From Meghimatium bilineatum (taxonomy: Eukaryota > Mollusca > Gastropoda > Stylommatophora > Philomycidae): DNA of 64,000 nt. Below are positions 1 to 23,100 of the stretch, one piece after another; the first letter of the stretch is position 1, and each line of letters begins with the position of its first letter. The translations under genes were made by a program, and so were the position numbers. The stretch spans positions 100,325,087 through 100,389,086 of the forward strand of contig CM067322.1 in the NCBI GenBank assembly GCA_034231615.1, in the 5' to 3' direction. The notes beneath the pieces were generated by a model. The model worked only from the letters and a program-made list of their open reading frames with translations, made no database searches and was not told the origin of the DNA.

Positions 1-486
1 TATAATAAAGCTTCCAGATGAATTGTTTCCCTAGGAAACTTAGAAGATCTCAGCAACATGGCGGCAACTCCATATCATATCCTTAAGGATACCTCAGCAG
101 CTAAGGGGTTAATTAGGTAGACAAGCCGGTTGATAGGAACCTTACAGAGAGGTGAAACACAATCCTGACCAGTGTGAGCTCTAAACTACACAGAGTGCAA
201 GCTACATCTATGCATCCTGACACAACATATTGCGAGCTTATAACGTGTTGTGTCTTTTTCATTTTGTTTTGTATTCTTTACTTACAACATTTTCATCAAA
301 ACATTGCATATTTCCCCCTTTGATATTAAGTTATATTGCAATATCATGTCATTTTCATTGCAAGTCCATCCAATCGACAAAACTTTTACCATCTGCAGCT
401 TTCATTCTGTCCATCCCTACTTATGCATGCTCTAAAACGTATCAAATAGCAGTCAAAAATGTTAAAAAACATCCAAACAGGCAATG
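1..486 (-). other. probable LIN52 3' UTR and downstream flank
   Basis: This follows the LIN52 stop codon on the minus strand. I see no convincing minus-strand AATAAA signal, so the transcript end is unknown. A plus-strand ORF over 230-598 runs antisense through the last LIN52 exon and is not a gene. A short perfect palindrome, atccttaaggat, lies near 79-90. Confidence 0.4.
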
Positions 487-10724
<10,238 letters not shown>

Positions 10725-11086
10725 TTTTAAGTATCACAGTTAACATTTCCGGTTCCAAGTTATTTAATTAATGAAGTTATCTTAAATATAATGTAACTTA
10801 CATGTGTAACAACAACAAAACCGTTTATTGCGATTTATTTTATTAACTAAATTTTAATATTGTTAGTGAAACATGTCTGTATATAGTAAATAAATCAAGA
10901 TAGGTTTGGCCTTGACATCAACCTTTGACCTCTCAGAGGTGTGTTAAATTAAACTCTGTTGATTGGTTACTTAAGCGGTAAGTGTTACACTTCTGACTTC
11001 TGCTGACAACGTCGACGTTTTCATAGAAGACTCGCTTCTGTAGCTCCAGGACACGAGACCTAATAACCAGGCAACATTTTAGGAAA
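10725..11086. promoter_or_regulatory. probable bidirectional LIN52/ALDH6A1 promoter
   Basis: The 362 bp between the two start codons must hold both 5' UTRs and the core promoters. An inverted CCAAT box (gattggtt) lies at 10961-10968. At 10919-10931 caacctttgacct reads aggtcaaaggttg on the other strand, a DR1-like site of the type bound by HNF4 or RXR heterodimers. I see no repeat insertion here, in contrast to the surroundings. No good TATA box is positioned for either gene. The motif assignments are inference from short matches. Confidence 0.6.
10919..10931 (-). promoter_or_regulatory. DR1-like nuclear receptor site
   Basis: On the minus strand AGGTCA A AGGTTG: two direct half-sites spaced by one base, 11 of 13 bases matching the ideal DR1. 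It lies about 155 bp upstream of the ALDH6A1 start codon. Confidence 0.4.
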
Positions 11087-11122
11087 ATGACAGTACTGAC
11101 GGCGATACGCAGTCTTCGTTTG
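11087..11122 (+). CDS. ALDH6A1: ALDH6A1 coding exon 1 (start of mitochondrial presequence)
   Basis: The ATG (context aggaaaATGa) opens [12 protein letters not shown], then a gtatgg donor in phase 0. The peptide has the arginine/hydrophobic pattern of a mitochondrial targeting signal and there are no acidic residues. The choice rests on phase, signal quality and head-to-head spacing with LIN52; a transcript would settle it. Confidence 0.75.
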
Positions 11123-14100
11123 GTATGGCAAATAGTTTATCATCTGTTATATTCTGCTTTATTTATGCATAGCGATATAAAATTGGTAACAAAAGAATCC
11201 TCACTGGTAACTTAGATCTATTTATTACAACTTTTAAGACTTAATAACCCACTAATTGCCATCCCTCGTGATTGTAAAATCATACGATGTCCCAAGCCTG
11301 GGGCCAAGGCAATGCTGAATTATGGAATACATTAGTCACGGCTGCATTGCTACTATGTTTAAATTTAAGTAAGATCGTGTTATCTGCAGTGCATCATGCA
11401 TGATTTATATATTCTTGCTTTTATCAAAGTTTTATGTCATCATTCCTCAGAGCAGACCCTCACTCTGGTGGTGTCTACTGTTAGTCTTGGCCTTGTCTCC
11501 CACAGAAATTGATTATGTTCTGCTCTACCTCATATGTATTTTAAAATTGGAGTTTTAAAATTTAAGTGAATAATAGTAACAATGGCCTGTCATTGGCAAT
11601 GAGCAAGGAAAGTTAGGCCTATAATTTAGAGGCTGACTACCCATCCGTAGGCTTAGGGACTAAGCATGCCAATAGGCAATACTAATAGAATATGAATACT
11701 AGTAATTGACTTAAGTAAGTGGCCCAAAAATGCCTTGCTTAATTTAGGGCTGAAAAGCAGTCACATGCACACTGTAAACTATGAATTGGAACAATTGCAT
11801 TCAGTTCTCATCTAGCTATTTGTGTTTATCTAGTTCCGAATATAGTACAGTACAAATCACATAAATAAACTCAAGTTTGAGCAACACTCATTATCATGAG
11901 GCTGTGTGTGTGTGCGTAGGCCTATATCTGGCATGTTTTTGAGACAAAAGAATTGTAAGGCCTGGTCATTGATAGTTGTTCTATGAAGAGTTTCTCTGTT
12001 TTCCTCTCGTTCATCTAGGAGGCTACCCATTTTAATGATTGTAGTGGCTCTATTTGAGTATTATTTTCATTAGGCATAATCATTAAACTAATAATTCTCA
12101 ATAGATTATGTCTTCATATCAAATCCACTTTTTTCGTGTTACTATTCCGACTACAGCACCATTACGCTGGCAATGCCAATACTTCTTCTACTGTGTTGAT
12201 TCTGAAACTCCTACAGATTGGCAGGATCTAGTCCAGAGAATGGAATGCTTGCTAGCAATACCACATTACAGGAGTTTGAGAAAGATTACAAAAGAATTTG
12301 TAATTGTCTAGGCCTGTTACATACTTAACATACTTATTTAGATAGTGGAACATTTAAAATAATAGTTATTGATACTACTCACCCTAATAATACTTCCGTA
12401 TATGCTAGTTCATAACAGCTTTTTAAGTCCTTCCATCATCCCTACTACATCTGTTGTTTCTTTTAATGCTTTTCTCCATGACGATTTTCTATCTTTCAGC
12501 GCATTTGAATAATGCCTTACTATAATGCTTTCTGCTGGTCTTCTGTCATAATAGTCTTATTTTCTCTCTCTCTCTCTCCATAAACAAGCCTGTAGGTGGG
12601 ATATGTTGTAGGTTTAACCAACATTATTTTTATGAGAATAATGAATATAGAACATTATATATAACACTACAAAGTATGTAATATACCGTACACTTTGTCA
12701 GTATGATAAAACTACTGGAAATATATACAATAACTAGACCGTCAGAGACCATCCAATGATCAGACATGCGCAGTACTAACACAAATATGTAAATAAAACA
12801 GGTAAATATGTTACTCAAGCTATTAAGATAATAAAAATAATGATGAAAATGGTCTGTGACAGTCATTAAAACAAAAATAATACAATAATAGATTTTTTTT
12901 AAATATAAGAATAACATATGTTTTTGGAATATATGTAAACAATGAAACTGCCAAATGATGAATGGATAACATATACCAAATTTTTGCAATACTTTTGGGA
13001 ATAAAAACTTTCAGTTTCTAAAGAGTGAATATTTTTTGTCCTTCCTCTTCTTTCGTTCACTTGAAACATGTCTATATCTGTAATTCTGTCTCCTTAATAA
13101 AACTCACTGTCTTGAAGTATATGCTTGGTACTCTGTGCTGCCTGTACACATGGCTGTGTTGCCAATCTTGAACTTTGTGTACATGTGACTGCGGGTTCGG
13201 TTGTGTCCTGTTCTGAGGCGTAGAATTACAATTCGTCCTGATCTATTCATACTGTTATAGTCACCTTGTGTTGGTGTTTGTGGCTTTTTTTGTTGTTTAA
13301 CATATTACAATTGTTATTTTTTATTATTTTGTTATATTGGCAGTAGTTTATGTGTGGTTTACCTTGAAAATTTTCCAAAACTGAAATTATAACTTTATTT
13401 TTTAACCTGCACCCCATTTTCTTAGCAGAGTCATATCTGCATGCCTCCACTTGGTGTGTTTAGTCCTTTCCATGAGTTTCTTATTAGTGACTTCCATACT
13501 TCTTTATTGTTCATTCTCAAACTCCTGCTGGATCTCTCTTGTAGCAGGACCAATGGTCCTAGATTTCCTGCAGGATGTAGTCCAGAGAATAGGAATATGA
13601 TGCATCACCATTTGATTTGCGCCATTGGCTTCACACATCCATCTTCTGTGTATACCTTTCATGTAATTTCTATCCTTCTGTGCAGAAAATTCAGCACTGT
13701 TTACATTAGTACCATTTGTAAACTCTTCAGCAGTGAAACATGGTAACCCATATGCACCAGGAGAGACGACTAAGCTGCTTTCACATGCTGTGCCACATAG
13801 AATTCTTGCATTAGGTGACTGGACAGTCATGTTCAGTCTGCGCTGACCAAGATGGCTGAAACGCACATGGAAGATGGCAAAATACCAAAAGGTCTACTTT
13901 ATGGAGAATTACAGTCTGAGAATGGATATCAGGGTTGACCTCTACTTTAGTGCACAGATACATGTTTATGCATGGCGGATGCTTTGATACAGAATCATTG
14001 GAATAGGATGATATGGATTGTGTTAATGCAGAGAAAAAATTATCAGGGATGGTATAAAGAGAAAGTGATAGTAGATAGTTCAATGGTTACATATCTTAGA

Positions 14101-17100
14101 AGTCACACAATCATTCAGATGGACCTGTGATTCCTTTTACATACTGCGGAAGACTCTTCATCTAAACACCTTTCCCCTTATTCATGGACTTAAAGTGAAT
14201 GTATTAGAATAAGAATATTTCAGCACCATTGTTACTCTACCTGGACAATGAGAGAAGCTGTTGACCTTTGATAAGATGTTATGCTACACTAATGCCCTGT
14301 CAACACTCAAGCATGACCCAGGAGATTAAATCAGGTCATTTGACCGCTGATTAGATGACCTTTTTATCAGCATTTCAGCTTTAGCAAATATTGGACATAT
14401 AAACTTTTGTATATGAGCTTAGACAGATTTTAACTGTGGTAGAACATTAGAAAGTTTTGATAAGCTCCTTCTATCTCAATGCAAACACAATGAGCTTAGA
14501 CAGATTTTAACTGTGGTAGAACATTAGAAAGTTAATGATAAGCTCCTGCTTATCTCAATTTTACTGCCTGATATAACCAAAATAGACTTCTGTCTTAAAT
14601 TGAAAAGGTCATGCCTCAGCTAAGAGGCTTTAATCCCCCATTTAACAAACAAAGCTTATCTCAATGCAAACACTACACGAGCATTATGTTAACTATGATA
14701 TTTTCACTCCATGCAACACAATCCAAGTCAACTTATTCCCACATTTCTGTATCAATGCATCTATCAAGCATTGCTACCTTTAAACAGATTTGTGCCCCAG
14801 AAGGCATAACTCCTGGTGAGAAGTGGACACCTAATCCTACGGTCTTTCAAGACCGTCATTACAATCAATAGAGAGTGCAGGGAACACATCCCTTGAGCGT
14901 GGATGCTGATGTCAAGGCACTCATCTGCGAACATGCAGACGACACAGATGTTGTGATTTACATGGATGGGTCAGTCATCTGTCACTAACGATGCGCATGG
15001 GCCTTTACTGCCTGAACACAAGGAATAACTATACATGAACCCAGTGGAGCTTTTACCGCAATAACGAGCAGTTTAATAATGGAAGTATTTGCCGTAATGC
15101 AGGCACGTTACTGGCTGGAATTGCAAGCCTATTCCCATGCGTGAATACTAAGTGACTCAATGAATATGATTCAGGAAGTCAGAATAGGGGATGGATGGCG
15201 TCATTAGAGCGCTAAAATGCGGGCTTCACTGCAAAAACTCAAGCTTATATTTGTCCCCCCGGACACACAGGTGTGGAGGGAATCAATTGGGCTGGCCAAT
15301 TAGCTAGCCTCGCCACCATAACAGATGAACCGAGCAGACATACTCAATGCTCTTCGTGAGTCCTGACAATAAGATAATTTTGAGATAAATGAGCATGAGT
15401 CAATATCGAGGATCTGCACATTGGAAATGAGGATAGGCGTGGCTCCTAGAGAACACCTAACACAGATTTAAAAAAGAACAGTGAACCAACATAGAACCGG
15501 AACCATCAGGCGTTATACCCTGAGAGATTAATGAAGCTGAGATCTGAGCAACTATGGACGTGCCCGGTGTGTGAAGAGGATAATCAACATATCTAATACC
15601 TATATTAAATATGAGGCTTGTATGTGCATTTAACATTTTAATTATTGGAGAATTGTACAACTTCTCTGGATCTTATCACATGAAGTTATTCTCTCACATT
15701 GAAGGTTGGCTGTAATGGACCTCTAACATTTTGTGTTCATTTTAAAAATCTTTTTATGAATTGTACTTTTAAGTTTAGGTATGTTGATTATATCAAATTT
15801 TATTATTAATAAAAACAGATTTACCGTTGATGTATTGCTCTTTAAGAAGTAAAAACATTCAACTTCTAAGAGGACTGGATTCTAAACATTATCTTAAATC
15901 TGAAGGCAATGTTTTTGCCATATAAAAAGACATAGCTGGAAAAATGAATAATATGTATGATGGATGTTGCTAGGGTCACCCAAGATGAATGGAAAACATC
16001 TCTGATTGTTTAAACATGCCCTAGGCTGCAGCATGTTTACTCACCCAGAATCGTGAGGCATTCAGAGCATCCATACAGATTACGTTCTGGAAAGAATGTG
16101 TCACCTGAGTGAATATATTACTCCCAGAGAGTCAGTGCGGTTTTCGTGCAGGTCGTGGTACAGTTGATATGATATTCTCTGCACGACAAATTCAGGAAAA
16201 GTCACAAGAGCAACATAGTGAACTCTTAGCAACATTTGTGGACTTAACTAAAGCATTCGATACCGTTAACAGAGAAGGACTGGAAGGTGCTTACAAAGTT
16301 CGGATGCCCCCCAAAACTTGTCACTGTGATACGACAATTTCATGACGGTATGATGGCTAGTGTTATCTGCGACGGAGGAGTATCTCCTGCATTCCCTGTC
16401 ACAAATGGTGTAAAGCAGGGATGTGTGCTGGCCCCTACTCTTTTCAGCCTGTTATTTACAGCCATGTTAACGGAAACACACCATAGTAATGAAACAGCAG
16501 GCATAATGATCAATTACAGAACGGATGGTGGTCTTTTCAATTTACGTCGTCTAAAAGCAAACAGGAAAACTAAATCTAGTACTGTTAGAGAATTACTTTA
16601 TGCTGACGACTGTGCATTGTATGCTGACTCTGTCGTAAACATGCAGAGCACCATAGACCGCTTCTCAAAGGCCTGCAACAACTTTGGTCTCACTATTAAC
16701 ACCAAAAAAACAGAAGTCATGCACCAAGCAACATCAAATAGCCAACATACTGCTACTTCCATCATCGTCAATAAGGAAAAACTGCAGGTAGTCGACAATT
16801 TTACTTACCTTGGAAGCACTCTCTCTCGCGATGTCAACATTGATGTGGAAATTAACAAGAGACTGGCAAAAGCTAGTGCTGTATTTGGCGGATTACGCAA
16901 AAATGTATGGGACAGAAGAGGTATAAGAACAACCACCAAACTACAAGTATATCATGCTGCTGTTATACCAACCTTACTATACGCCTGCGAAACGTGGACA
17001 GTGTATGCTAGACATGCAAGAAAGTTAAATCATTTCCATCTTACCTGCCTACGTAAATTACTAAACATCCATTGGTGGGACAAAGTACCAGACTACGAGA

Positions 17101-20100
17101 TCTTGGAAAAATCAACCTCAATAAGCATCCACACAATACTTATGAAGGCGCAGGCACGCTGGGCAGGCCATCTTGTGCGTATGGAGAACTCGCGATTGCC
17201 AAAACAAATATATTATGGAGAACTCAAGGCAGGATTTCGAAAAGCTGGTGGACAGAAAAAGCGTTTCAAAGACACGCTCAAGTCATCCTTGAAACATCTT
17301 AACATTGACGTAGGCGCTTGGGAGAGCCTCGCTCAGGATAGAACGGCTTGGCGTTACAGCATTAGAACGGGAGCACTAGCGGCAGAAGAATTCAGACAAG
17401 AAACTGCAAGACAGAAGCGGACACGTAGAAAAGAAAAAACATCTCAACCTCACACAGATACCTTCTATTGTTGTCAATTCTGTAAAAGAACATTTTGTGC
17501 GCGCATTGGACTTGCTAGTCATTTAAAAACGCACTATTAACTTTATTATTTTATTATTTATTGTTATTATTATTATGGTTGAGTTTTTGGTCATCGTCGA
17601 TCACGACGGACGAACATCATCATCATATTACTCCCTGAAGATGTGAAAAGGGTCAAACAGCATTAATAAAACAATACATTTTTGTTTTATGAGGCATTTC
17701 AATACATATATTGTGATTTTATTTCTTTTCTCAGGCTGGGAACAATGTTCTTCATTTCTCAAGATGCTATGCTTCTTCTGCTGTAAGTATTTTACTTCTT
17801 ATAGTATAGTTACACCATTCTTTTTTGTAGCCTTATGTACTAACTCCTAGCCCACTGAATAAGCTGGGAACTTCTCTACTGTGGACCACTGTGTCAAGTT
17901 ATGTTGACAAAGAAAGATGAATTAAAGTGTTTAGCTCATCAATGTGCACGTCAATATTTACTCATCATTTTGTTGTTGTGGCCTCTTGATAAAGACCTTT
18001 TTGTAAAAATGTCTATTTGTATGTGTTATTATGTTTCCAGTGATTATCAAAACTTCATTACCCTGTTCCAAGTTTTGCTAGTTGAATTTCAGTTTTACTG
18101 CAGTAAGTATATATTATGAATTAAAGTGTAAAATTAAAACATCGCCTTTGAAGCATCAAGTAATGATTATTCACTATCTGCTGCTCCAAGGGCTTACAAA
18201 TTAGCTGTTACTTTGTACATTATATGTCGACAGTGACTTAGACAGCACCTTACTTTGTACATTGTGTGTCGACAGTGACTTAGCATCTTACTTTGTACAT
18301 TGTGTGTCGACAGTGACTTAGACAGCACCTTACTTTGTACATTGTGTGTCGACAGTGACTTAGACAGCATCTTACTTTGTACATTGTGTGTCGACAGTGA
18401 CTTAGACAGCACCTTACTTTGTACATTGTGTGTCGACAGTGACTTAGACAGCACCTTACTTTGTACATTGTGTGTCGACAGTGACTTAGACAGCATCTTA
18501 CTTTGTACATTGTGTGTCGACAGTGACTTAGACAGCACCTTACTTTGTACATTGTGTGTCGACAGTGACTTAGACAGCACCTTACTTTGTACATTGTGTG
18601 TCGACAGTGACTTAGACAGCACCTTACTTTGTACATTGTGTGTCGACAGCGACTTAGACATCACCTTACACAAACAGAAATATACACTGCACCTGTAAAC
18701 ATACTGAATTCTGGTTATTTTACTCTACATTATCATCACTTTGCCTTTTGGATGAGACTCTATAGATGTTGATGTCTTCATATTCAGATTGTTAGTACCT
18801 GCTGTGTTTATATTTGTTTATTTAAAATTTGTTGCTTTATTTCCAGACAACTAAAATGTTTGTAAATAATGAATTTGTGGAGTCCAAAACTAAAAAGTGG
18901 ATTGATCTTCACAACCCGGTAAGCATTTGTAATAAACAGTAGGAATATCTATCTATTGTCATTTCCACTTGTGCTGTTATGTATTGAGGAGAGGGATTTG
19001 GAGTTGTCTGTCTTTGGCCATTTGGGTCAGCCAGTGTCTCCACCCATCTAGTTCTTGTTCTTCCTTGTGCCTTGTAGCCTGATCTGCTGTTGTGTGCACA
19101 AAGGTCTGGTTGCCTTGGTTTTATTCTCATGAGCTTGCCAATTAGAATTATATTGATATTTGTTAGTTTCCTTCTAGTGCGTTATGGGCAATAGAGCAGT
19201 TGTATTCTTGTGTACATTTGGGCAGGTTTCTCCTGAACTTTATTTCATGTCCAGAAGGCTGCAACTCTCAGTGGTTTGTGTGCCCATGTGTTGACATGGA
19301 CTGAAAGTTGAGCAAATAATAATGACATTGTTACCTGCCAAGCATGTCATAAAAGGCGACTGATTGGGGTTTTGGCGCGGAGTTCGCTGTCCCATCCTAT
19401 ATACAGTAAAAGTGATGCGGAAGTCAGATGTGTTATGCTGAAATGTGCAGATATCGCAGCTACGCTGTAAACAATGCCAACGCATCCTGTTCTATTGACT
19501 ACATCCTGCTGGCCTGCAGGAGTTTAAGAATGCACACAGAAGTAGTATTCAGTGCTTTGAGAAGAAGTCCTCCTAGTCAAAGAGGATAAAAATGTAATTG
19601 TGTAGATGTAATGCTGTGAGGGCTTCCACAAAAGGAAAGCCTGACTATATAGACATGTTATCTATTAAAAGTGTAGTGTTGCTTGCTAGTTGGTCTGATG
19701 GTCCACCGGTCAGATCTTCCACTTGCTGGATTTATATTGATAATAAGCATTTCTATAATTTATGTTTATAAGTAACAAATTAATGTGTATGATAAGCTAT
19801 GTGTTTTTGTATTTTCACAAACAGATTTATACTTATAGACATTATAGTTGTTTTCAGATCGCTTTCTGAATAATACTTCTATGTATTATATATATATATA
19901 TATTATATTCTATATATTTGAAATTCCACCAAAGACGGATGTGCCTGGCCATTGGCGCAAAAAAAATAGCGACACAGCACTTCTCCATTCTTTGGACTAC
20001 ATTCTACTGGAAATCTAGTAGAACCATGATCCTGCTACAAGAGACATCAAGTGGTAGTTTGAGAATGAATGCTGAAGAAGAAGAATATTATATGAAATGC

Positions 20101-23100
20101 AAGGGAGACTACTTTAAATCTGGTTAATAATGATCTATGTATATATGTTTTTTATTAAATCTAGTATTGAGAATTTCCCTTCGTGGTTTGCGTTGTATGT
20201 AAATGTATACTGGCAGTGCCAGAGATAGACTTTGAGGTGGTCAACCATGGTTGACTACAGCCGCACAAGGTCGTGATATTGTGCAAGCACTTAAGGAAAC
20301 AGTGGGTAGGCGTTGGTAAGTCTCTCAAATGACAGTCTTACGATTACTCAGAGAGATATGTCTTACTGCAAGATGACGTTTTGTTGGGCCAAACCTGACA
20401 CAGATGAGAACAGATTCAAAATATCCTTTGCTGATGGACTTATTCAGATATGACGAGAGTGTGGACAACACTTTACACGTTGTTGTGTTCATCAGAGCAA
20501 TCAATTTGGTAGTGGCAGCATTCACATTATAAGAGGATTCAGTTTTCATCATTGCTTACACCTTCATCTCTTCCATGGGAATGTTAATGCTGTGACATAC
20601 CAAGATATATTGGTTGCTCCAGTGTTCACAAATAATCCAAGCTTGCAACATCTCCAGCAAGATAATGCACATTGCACAGCAATACCCACAGCAACAGAAC
20701 ATAGTGATAGTTGATTAGCCTACCCTGTCATCAGACATGTCCCCTATATAACATCTGTGGGATGAGCTAGGGTGCAGAGTCTACATGCAAGGTTCTCCAT
20801 CTAAACAGCTCGAATGTGCTTGCTCTTAACGTGAATGGGACTTGATTCCACAGAATTTTCTGCAGAGACTGTGCATTCAATTGTGTGTCCACTATCACAC
20901 TTTGTTTACAAGCACACGGTGGACATACCGATTGTGGGGGGGGGGGGGGGGGGTGTGTTAAATATGCAATCCTTTTTATTGATTAGTCACATTTTTGGTT
21001 TTCTCCCTTGCCTGCAACTATTGCAAGGAGTTTCATAAAAATAAAATCATATTATCAGGATGGTTTAATATGAACATGAATAACGATTCTGAAAGTGTTA
21101 TAGTGGGTGCGTTTTTCAATGTATGTATGTATGTATATATATATTTTCGGAGTATTGTTTCCTAGAAAATCACTACAGCCCAAAAAAATGTTCGGTTGCA
21201 GTTGATGGCTACATCCTGAATGCTACCAATTATTATTGTTATAAATGAAATGTGGAGATTGCAGTTTAATTTTGTTGCAGGCAACAAATGAAGTAGTCAC
21301 CAAAGTCCCAGAATGTACCAAGGAAGAATTGGAGGCAGCAGTTGCAGCAGCCAAAGCTGCTTTCCCAGCCTGGTCCAGAACTACTGTACTTACCAGACAG
21401 CAGATCATGTTCCGGTTACAGGATCTCATTAAGAAAAACATGGTATGGTTATCTAAATGTGATTGTAAAAGTTTGTCTATTTCTGTGACTGCTCAGCACT
21501 AGTCTTTTTTTCAAGTACATTAAATGGCGTGTCTAATTTTTACGGTAGTACCCCTTATACCCAGAAGGATTATGGGCTTGATTATGATGCACCTATTTGA
21601 ATCTGTGTATCTTTGACATCTAAATGTTGGTGGGAAGAATTCAAGTCAAGCGAGTAAGTGAGAGAAGGCACAAAACAGCAATGTTTCTACAACAATATCA
21701 AGAAAACAATTGAGTTATATCTGACATGTATTTAGAATGAATGAAAGCATACAGGCACTACAAGTATTCAAATGCATACCAGAGGACAAAAGAAAAAGAG
21801 GGAGACCCATAGAGACTTCTCAGAATAGCCATCAAAGAGAGTATAACTGGGGGTCTCAACAACATGCAAGAATTACATAGATCATCACATCGCTTGAACT
21901 GGAGAGCTCTGGTTTCTGACCGGTGAATTATATTCGACATTGATGGAACATAGAGAGATAGCAAATATTTGTTACCAGTGATATACATCAATGAATTGCT
22001 CAGGGAAAGGCAATATTAAACAAGATATCTTTGTCAATTGATGTGAGAGAGTTCTTAGAAGTTATACAGAACCAATTCTGATGTATGGAAATTAATCTTG
22101 GACAATCAGCAGAATTGTGGAAAATTATATGGAGATAGCACAGATATGGTTATATTGGAGAATGTTAACACCCCAGACAGATAAAAGGCATAATAAAATA
22201 TCTTGAAAGAAGTTAATTAAAAAAGAGCTGCGTACCCATATCAGAAAGTGGAGAAGAGTAAAAATGAACATTTGACAAAATAGGCACTTTGAAGGGCAAG
22301 AATGGTAGGGGAAGACCAAGAGAGAAGATGCTTGACAACCTAGCATTGTGGCATGGGGGAACATCAGTATCAGAAATTATTGACAGCACACGAAATAGGA
22401 AGCTGCGGAAAGACATGATGACCAATGCCACACTGTATGGACGATAAGAAGATACATCATTTTCTAGTAGAGCAGCAATTTTTTTGGGTGTTTTAGAAGC
22501 TCACATTTCAAAAATGTTCAGAAACAGTTTGTAAACTAACATACTTTTAACCTCTAAGTGTCATTAATCATTATGTTGCATCTTGTTGGTGTATGTCTCT
22601 TCGAGATAGCCATTATTTCTGTTTTCTTCTTGTTTAAACTGTGTTGTGTTACCTCGTTAAATCATCGTCTCTTCTCCCACTTTCATTCTCTAACTCCCAC
22701 TGGTTCTTTTGTAGCAGGACAATGGTCCTACTAGATTTCCAGTAGGATGTAGTCCAGAGAATGAAAATGTCTCCATTTTATTTTCGTCTTTAGCTTGACA
22801 ATATGCTTATTTGGCTGGAAATCATTAGAATTGTTTTCTGTGTCTAGAAGTACAGAACTAAGAACTGTTGTTTTCTGTGTAGAAACGCTTGGCTGCAAGT
22901 ATTACAACAGAACAAGGCAAGACTTTAGTAGATGCTGAAGGGGATGTTCTGAGAGGATTGCGTAAGTATTAAAGTGTCAGCCTGTTTTTGTGGTACATGT
23001 TTGGATAATAGGCCTACAATGAAACGATTTATTAAATTTGCGCCAATCCAAAATTTTGTGATATCACTGGCTGCCGGCTCAGTTCTAGATACAAAATTAC

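Noticed and set aside
10961..10968. Cell-cycle CHR/CDE element pair in the shared promoter
   Set aside because: Only a CCAAT box is clear; TTTGAA/TTTAAA-like words occur by chance in AT-rich DNA and no CDE spacing fits.
12630..12989. 119-codon minus-strand ORF rich in Ile/Tyr/Phe
   Set aside because: AT-rich intronic sequence translates to hydrophobic low complexity; no homologous look and no splice context.
13504..13866. 120-codon minus-strand ORF
   Set aside because: Its C-terminal part is SINE1-B hairpin text; no independent coding evidence.
18194..18698. Long overlapping ORFs on both strands
   Set aside because: They are products of a 42-bp tandem unit divisible by three, with the same peptide repeated and no domain.
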